Source: Patescibacteria group bacterium
Lineage (GTDB): Bacteria > Patescibacteriota > Patescibacteriia > 2-12-FULL-60-25
Assembly (NCBI GenBank): GCA_031082005.1
Contig: JAVHLR010000002.1
Span: 1-42,111, forward strand
DNA: 42,111 bases
Direction: 5' to 3'
Positions 37,336-42,111 of the stretch are shown piece after piece. Made by a program: the position numbers and the translations under genes. The notes beneath the pieces are model-generated. The model saw nothing but the letters and a program-made list of their open reading frames with translations. It did no database searches and was not told where the DNA came from. The first letter of the stretch is position 1. Every line of letters begins with the position of its first letter.

Positions 37336-38334
37336 ATGATGAGAAAAATATTCCAAACGATGTCTGTTGTCGTTGTATCGTTCCTTTTTGTGCCTGGTTT
37401 TGCCCATGCCTTAACCATTTCGCCCCCCTTAGTGGACAAGACGATGGATCCAGGGCAGGCTGAACAAGGCTCGGTTCTTCTGATCAACGAATCCAAGCAA
37501 GATCAGACCTTTTATGCCTCGGTACAGAAGTTTATACCTAAGGGAGAAGAAGGACAGCAGGAATATTTGGAAGAATCCGACAACGGCGGTTTACCGAGTT
37601 GGATTTTTTTAGATCAGAAATCTATAACAATAGCTGCGGGTGAGAAAAAAGAATTTAAGTGGTCGGTTAACCTGCCTAAGAATGCAGAGCCGGGGGGTCA
37701 TTATGCGACGCTTTTCTTTTCTACTAACCCGGATGACGCGGGCGGAACCGCAGTCGGAGTTGGCGGAAAACTTGGTGTGTTGTTCTTGGTAAATGTCAAC
37801 GGAAACATTAAGGAATCGGCGAATGTAGAATCTTTCAGTCTAGTGGCTGAAACCCTGGATCCTTCAAATCCAAAAGAAGTGTCGAGTATTAACCACTTGC
37901 CGGCATTTTTCCAGCTTAGGGTAAAGAATACGGGCAGCGTACACATAAATCCGAACGGTCAGATAGATATCTATAACATGTTCGGCACGAAAGTGACGTC
38001 GGTTCCAGTCAATCCAAAAAACAACAAAGTTTTGCCGAACAGTATAAGGAGGATCACTTCGTTTTGGGGTGATATTGGCGATGAGGTCCCGACCAGCTTC
38101 TTGGGTAATCTGAAGGCGGAGTGGAGTGGTTTCGCCGTCGGAAGATACACGGCTAAGGTGGATGCGAAATACGGGACTCAGAACCAGCCATTGAATGCGG
38201 AGGTTTCCTTTTGGGTTTTTCCTTGGAGGTTGGCTCTCGTAGCCTTGTTGTTGCTGTTGGGTCTCGCCGTCATGATAAAGGTGTATAACGCCATGGTCAT
38301 CAAGTCGGCCATGAACAGAAAGACCAAGATTTGA
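37336..38334 (+). CDS. DUF916/WxLIP-like surface protein with C-terminal membrane anchor
   Basis: The 332-residue protein has a signal peptide (to about residue 25, GFAHALT). The first domain (about 26-160), with PPLVDKTMDPGQAEQGSVLLINESKQDQTFYASVQ, resembles the DUF916 (WxL-interacting protein) beginning. The second (about 160-290) is another beta domain with an Asn/Pro/Gly-rich IDIYNMFGTKVTSVPVN. A final membrane helix (about 300-320, LALVALLLLLGLAVMIKVY) and a basic tail anchor it with the bulk outside. In Gram-positive bacteria DUF916/DUF3324 proteins bind WxL proteins to peptidoglycan. The fold call is a pattern match, not proven. It follows the secreted protein by 67 bases and shares the same transcript. 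Confidence 0.75.
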   Translation: MMRKIFQTMSVVVVSFLFVPGFAHALTISPPLVDKTMDPGQAEQGSVLLINESKQDQTFYASVQKFIPKGEEGQQEYLEESDNGGLPSWIFLDQKSITIAAGEKKEFKWSVNLPKNAEPGGHYATLFFSTNPDDAGGTAVGVGGKLGVLFLVNVNGNIKESANVESFSLVAETLDPSNPKEVSSINHLPAFFQLRVKNTGSVHINPNGQIDIYNMFGTKVTSVPVNPKNNKVLPNSIRRITSFWGDIGDEVPTSFLGNLKAEWSGFAVGRYTAKVDAKYGTQNQPLNAEVSFWVFPWRLALVALLLLLGLAVMIKVYNAMVIKSAMNRKTKI

Positions 38335-38350
38335 TCGAGCTACGATTTGT

Positions 38351-38370
38351 CCCCCCGATTTTTCGGGGGG
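38351..38370 (+). promoter_or_regulatory. intercistronic hairpin with a GC-only stem
   Basis: CCCCCCGA (38351-38358) pairs with TCGGGGGG (38363-38370), with no T-run. Like the hairpin at 37285-37310 it separates cistrons of the surface locus. Confidence 0.5.
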
Positions 38371-38391
38371 TGTGATTGTCCCTCGAGACCC

Positions 38392-41300
38392 ATGAAGCGC
38401 CCTTTGTTTTCATTTGTCAGTAAATTGTTTTCGGCGGTAGCGATTACCGCTTTGTTGGTATTGCCTGTTTCATCAGCCTTGGCAGCGCTGGCGACTCCTG
38501 CGTCAGATACGATCGAAACTCATACGACAGGTGCGCAGGCAAATCATCAGATTGTCTTAAAGACACCGAGCGGCATCGACGCGCCGACTGATTATATTGA
38601 TGTAGCCATGCCGGATTTTGTTTTTGGTCTGGTGGGTGTGGGGGATATCGATTTGTCATATGGTCCGGTGACGGGATTCGAGAACGCTTTGACTTTAGCC
38701 GGTGCTGCGGGGGTAGGTGTTTGGGGCGTGTCGATAATCGGTACGACCATACGTTTTACCGCGCCGACAGATGCAGCACTGGGGACGGTACCCTCGAATA
38801 ATTTAATCGGTATAAAAATAGGCACGAATGCAGTTGGGGGCACGAACAAGTTGACGAACCCAGGTTCTGCGATGACGGCTCAAGTGACCATCGGGGGTAC
38901 GTTTGGTGATTCGAATACTCTCGGCGTGGTAATCGTCGATAATTCTTCGGTCGCCGTATCGGCAACCGTGGCGGCGACCACGACGACATCGACACCGCCT
39001 GATGGAGGTGGAGGCGGCGGCCAAAACCCTACTCCGCCGGTGGTTTATAACATCCAGGTCATAAACATTACGAGCAACTCTGTCACAGTGACTTGGTTGA
39101 CGGACGTGTTGGCGAATTCGACTGTACAATTCGGTACAGATTTTTCTTATGCGAGCGGGACGGTTTCTGACGCGACATATACGCTAAGCCATAGCATAAA
39201 TCTGTCCGGTTTGACCCCAAGCACCTTGTATCATTTCATCGTCAGCTCAACGGATCAGGCGTCGTTGTCGACGACGTCGGCTGACCAGACGTTCACGACC
39301 TCTGGAGATTTGACCTTGCCGGTGATATCGAATGTCCACGTCGTGAATATCACAGATACTTCGGCGATAATTGTTTGGGATACGGATGAGCCGGCGAACA
39401 GTACGGTCGATTATGGGATAACGTCAGGTTATGGCCAGGTCGAGACATTGGCTGGTTACGTGACTACGCATGCCGTACCGATATCTGGTCTTCAGGAAGG
39501 CACTTTGTATCATTTCAAAGTCACATCTTCTGATGTGGCGAATAATTCTACCTCGACCGAGGACTATACTTTCACCACGACGATAGATTCGACTGCTCCG
39601 GCGAACGTCAGTGATCTGACGGCAACGCCAGGAGATACGATTGTAACGCTGAATTGGAATGTGCCACCTGATCCGGATTTTGCAGGCACGCGCATCGTGA
39701 GGAAAGAGGGTGGATATCCGACAGGTCCGAATGACGGCATTCTGGTATATCAGGGTGCAGCGAATACCTCCCTTGATAGCGGACTGACTAACGGTGTTAC
39801 GTATTACTACGCTGCTTATGCGTATGATACGCACAATAATTTTGCTTCAGGTGCCCTGGCCAGCGCAACACCGGTTGGTCCAATCGTGCTACCTCCGACG
39901 AGCACACCACCTATTCCTCCCGTACCGACTTCCACACCTCCGTTACCGCCCGTGACGACTACGACTCCGCCGATCGTGACTCCTCCGATAGTACCTCCGG
40001 TCACGACTACGACTCCGCCGATCGTGACTCCTCCGATAGTCGTTCCGACGACGACGCTTCCGGTCGAACCTGGAATCACAATTCTTGCGCAATACTATGG
40101 AGCTGATGGAAGGGTCGAGCTGGTTCCGGATGCTGCGGGCAGGATAGGAGTCTTGTCGGGATCGACTGTGACTGTCGTCGTTCCGGTGATCGGTTTAGGG
40201 GAAATCCCCATCGGCGCTACTTTATCGGTCGCTTCGCAGATCGCGGGTTATTATGCTTTGGTTTACGATTCGAGCCAGAATGCCTACACCGGTTCCTTCG
40301 TTGCGCCTGAAACGGGTATCTATGAAGCGACGGTGACGGTCATCTTCCAGAACGGCACTTCTGGAACAAGGGTAGATTTTCTGAATTCACAACAGGGCGG
40401 CGTGGTGCGTGAAGACGATCTGCTTGGAGAACAGGGGTTACCGGTCGCGGGTGCGACGGTCCGCTTGTATCAACAGTTGGGCGGAGAATGGGTGTTGTAT
40501 GGCCAGGAAACTCAAACGTCAGCTGACGGCGTCTATACATACGTTGTCCCAAATGGCAGATATTACGTGAATGTAAGTAAGGACGGTTTCAGGGAAAAAA
40601 CGACAGAACCGATTTTCGTAAACCAGAACGTCTTCAACCAGAATGTCGCCTTAATCAAGGTTCCGCTGGATAAGCCTCTGATTGAGGGCGCGCCTTTAGC
40701 CACGAACCTCTCGATTATCGCTGGAAATGCGATTGAAGACGTGGGTTATGGAATAAAAGTAATCAGAGCCGCATTAGATGCTCCTGTTGTGCAAACCATC
40801 AGCAGCACGGCGTCGCCTTTGCTGCTTTCCGTCTCGTTGATCAATACGGTGAGTGCGATTTCACTTTTTAACTCACTGGCTTACCTCCAATATTTTTTCA
40901 CACAACCGATTTTGCTTTTCGGACGGAAGAGAAGGAAGAAGTGGGGTGTCGTGTACAATTCCTTGAGCAAACAGCCTGTTGACTTAGCGATCATGCGCTT
41001 GACTCATTTCGAGACTAAGTTGGTGATGCAGACTTCGGTCACGGACAAGGCGGGTAGATATAGGTTCTTGGTCAAACCAGGCAATTATTTGATTGAGGTG
41101 GTTAAGCCTGGCTATGTTTTTCCGACGGAGTACCTTAAGGGAAAGGCAGAAGACGTAGAATTCCTTGATCTTTATCACGGCGATAAGCTGGAGAGTCCTT
41201 CTGACGGCGTATTGGCTTTCAATGTACCGATCGACCCGATCACACGCGAAGAAACGCCGCGTAGGATTTTCTTCAAGAAGTCTTTGCAGCTCATCAGGCA

Positions 41301-41706
41301 CGGAGTGGCTTTCATGGGTATTCCGGTGGGGATGATCATATTGATAATCACACCAAGTGTCCCGAACGCTTTACTGTTGGTTTCTCAAGTCGGTATCTAT
41401 CTCTTATTTAGACGCTTGGCGCTGCCCATCAGACCGAAGAGCTGGGGTATTGTCTTAGATTCTAAGACCAAGAAGCCATTGGCTAACGTCATTATCCGAA
41501 TCTTTGATAAGAAGTTCAATAAACTTTTGGAGACCCAGGTTACTGATAGGAACGGTAAGTATGGTTTCTTCGTAAAGAGGAATATCTACTATGTAACGGC
41601 GGAGAAGCCTGGCTTCAAAAAGTACGTCAGTCCGGATATCGACCTAAGCGGCAAAGAGGAGGCGATCATCGATCAGAATGTAATTTTACAGTCTGTGGAT
41701 AAGTAG
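38392..41706 (+). CDS. large surface protein with FN3 domains, Pro/Thr linker and membrane-spanning C-terminus
   Basis: From the ATG at 38392 the product has 1104 residues; the longer open frame from 38347 has no signal-like start. A signal peptide (MKRPLFSF..., cleaved near 32) is followed by a beta-rich domain (about 33-195), a Gly-rich linker and three FN3-like domains (about 215-310, 312-405, 407-495). Next comes a Pro/Thr/Ile-rich stalk (about 500-560) with TTTTPPIVTPPI repeats. Three carboxypeptidase-regulatory-like beta domains (roughly 690-750, 860-930, 1025-1090) follow, separated by hydrophobic segments (about 810-845 and 975-1010) that look transmembrane. These C-terminal domains lie on different sides if both helices span. 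The repeats look like a surface stalk; adhesion or a scaffold are guesses. Confidence 0.85.
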   Translation: MKRPLFSFVSKLFSAVAITALLVLPVSSALAALATPASDTIETHTTGAQANHQIVLKTPSGIDAPTDYIDVAMPDFVFGLVGVGDIDLSYGPVTGFENALTLAGAAGVGVWGVSIIGTTIRFTAPTDAALGTVPSNNLIGIKIGTNAVGGTNKLTNPGSAMTAQVTIGGTFGDSNTLGVVIVDNSSVAVSATVAATTTTSTPPDGGGGGGQNPTPPVVYNIQVINITSNSVTVTWLTDVLANSTVQFGTDFSYASGTVSDATYTLSHSINLSGLTPSTLYHFIVSSTDQASLSTTSADQTFTTSGDLTLPVISNVHVVNITDTSAIIVWDTDEPANSTVDYGITSGYGQVETLAGYVTTHAVPISGLQEGTLYHFKVTSSDVANNSTSTEDYTFTTTIDSTAPANVSDLTATPGDTIVTLNWNVPPDPDFAGTRIVRKEGGYPTGPNDGILVYQGAANTSLDSGLTNGVTYYYAAYAYDTHNNFASGALASATPVGPIVLPPTSTPPIPPVPTSTPPLPPVTTTTPPIVTPPIVPPVTTTTPPIVTPPIVVPTTTLPVEPGITILAQYYGADGRVELVPDAAGRIGVLSGSTVTVVVPVIGLGEIPIGATLSVASQIAGYYALVYDSSQNAYTGSFVAPETGIYEATVTVIFQNGTSGTRVDFLNSQQGGVVREDDLLGEQGLPVAGATVRLYQQLGGEWVLYGQETQTSADGVYTYVVPNGRYYVNVSKDGFREKTTEPIFVNQNVFNQNVALIKVPLDKPLIEGAPLATNLSIIAGNAIEDVGYGIKVIRAALDAPVVQTISSTASPLLLSVSLINTVSAISLFNSLAYLQYFFTQPILLFGRKRRKKWGVVYNSLSKQPVDLAIMRLTHFETKLVMQTSVTDKAGRYRFLVKPGNYLIEVVKPGYVFPTEYLKGKAEDVEFLDLYHGDKLESPSDGVLAFNVPIDPITREETPRRIFFKKSLQLIRHGVAFMGIPVGMIILIITPSVPNALLLVSQVGIYLLFRRLALPIRPKSWGIVLDSKTKKPLANVIIRIFDKKFNKLLETQVTDRNGKYGFFVKRNIYYVTAEKPGFKKYVSPDIDLSGKEEAIIDQNVILQSVDK
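39955..40040 (+). repeat. tandem DNA repeat in the Pro/Thr stalk
   Basis: Two identical 38-base copies (39955-39992 and 40003-40040, period 48 bases, 16 codons) encode the TTTPPIVTPPI units. Such repeats can change in number by slippage. Confidence 0.8.
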
Positions 41707-41746
41707 TTTATTGTTTCCACACTTTATTAACAATCAAAATTAACAC

Positions 41747-41776
41747 AATAAGGCCAAATATGGCCTTATTTGTTAT
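41747..41776 (+). terminator. terminator of the surface operon
   Basis: AATAAGGCCA (41747-41756) pairs with TGGCCTTATT (41761-41770), then TGTTATT. Confidence 0.7.
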
Positions 41777-41888
41777 TAGGTAAAATATATAGAGCGTTGG
41801 TCCATCTGAAGTTATCCGAGTTTTCATGTCAGTTGTGGGTAAATTCATAGATTTATCAACGCACAAATCTGGTTAGCAGATAGCAACA

Positions 41889-42111
41889 ATGTCCACCAAG
41901 ACATCGCGTACCTTTTTCTTATCAAGCCGATATGTCATCGGGAATATTTTTGTTGCAATTTTAGCGATTTTATCGTTTTTGGTTGTTCCAGTCTCCGCTG
42001 CCTCTTCTGTTCCCCACTTCGTAAACTACCAAGGCAAACTCCTCACCTCTGCCGGAGCAGCTGTGACTGACGGGACATATGCCCTCAAGTTCTCGATCTA
42101 CGACACTTCGG
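41889..42111 (+). CDS. start of a secreted protein, cut by the window end
   Basis: The ATG at 41889 opens a frame of 74 codons that is still open at the window end. The N-terminus MSTKTSRTFFLSSRY is followed by a hydrophobic segment (about 16-36, then VPVSAASS), a clear signal peptide. The mature part begins VPHFVNYQGKLLTSAGAAV and TDGTYALKFSIYDTS, the NYQGKL...DGTYxLxFxIYD pattern seen at the start of many large secreted and phage-tail-fibre-like proteins in CPR and other bacteria. It follows the terminator of the surface operon by about 110 bases. No clear Shine-Dalgarno is seen. The full length is unknown. Confidence 0.8.
   Translation, partial: MSTKTSRTFFLSSRYVIGNIFVAILAILSFLVVPVSAASSVPHFVNYQGKLLTSAGAAVTDGTYALKFSIYDTS

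Noticed and set aside
38347-38391. TTG start for the large surface protein
   Set aside because: The extra residues cover the GC-only hairpin and precede the clear signal peptide beginning at the ATG at 38392.

Overview
The window looks like the origin region of a Patescibacteria (CPR) chromosome. This rests on gene content and style rather than any marker search. There is a compact core set (dnaA, dnaN, rpmH, rnpA, yidD, polA, holA, rpsO, rpsT, pnp, tig), a Gram-positive-like envelope set (one bifunctional PBP, LysM/M23 and 3D-domain wall enzymes, large secreted beta-rich proteins ending in membrane segments), many orphan genes, and several core genes whose promoter lies almost on the start codon with no Shine-Dalgarno. 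TGA is a normal stop, so the recoded CPR lineages are unlikely.

Layout. 1-8.6 kb is an accessory stretch: a TrmB-like regulator, an orphan gene with its terminator, a coiled-coil protein with a possible PD-(D/E)XK-like core, rfbC-rfbD, a tyrosine recombinase, an orphan possibly FHA-like protein coupled to a histidine phosphatase, an orphan protein with an internal duplication, a candidate small RNA and REP-like repeats. 8.6-13.4 kb is an RNA-metabolism block: rpsO, a NYN-domain nuclease-like gene, a hairpin-rich leader, pnp, and a membrane-anchored orphan. 13.5-14.0 kb has no credible gene but carries a promoter, many stable hairpins and a strong terminator, so I read it as a large structured RNA of unknown class. 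14.2-21.5 kb holds dksA-like, lspA, comM-like ATPase, LysM/M23, tig, nfo, an inositol-phosphatase family gene and a DUF167 gene.

21.5-25.3 kb is the origin: yidD, rnpA and rpmH leftward, dnaA and dnaN rightward, DnaA-box-like motifs and a five-unit DnaA-trio-like run beside an AT-rich tract between dnaA and dnaN. G/C strand bias appears to flip there. 25.4-33.7 kb holds PBP1A, a 3D-domain protein, tRNA-Cys, a GDPD, polA, holA and rpsT.

33.87-35.1 kb carries tRNA-Arg, tRNA-Ala and an otherwise gene-free kilobase. Seven identical copies of the ParB-binding parS palindrome TGTTTCACGTGAAACA fall in this stretch, about 10 kb from the origin; no parA or parB is in the window. 35.1-42.1 kb is a cell-surface locus: two secreted proteins with similar C-terminal ends, a DUF916-like protein with a C-terminal membrane anchor, an 1104-residue FN3/carboxypeptidase-regulatory-like protein, and the start of another secreted protein cut by the window end.

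The core of the window therefore couples replication initiation (dnaA, dnaN, oriC), probable segregation (parS), replication/repair enzymes and wall synthesis. The strongest candidates for undescribed biology are the parS array, the ~490-nt RNA at 13.5-14.0 kb, the attenuator-like RNA at 8.13-8.27 kb and the surface-protein locus.
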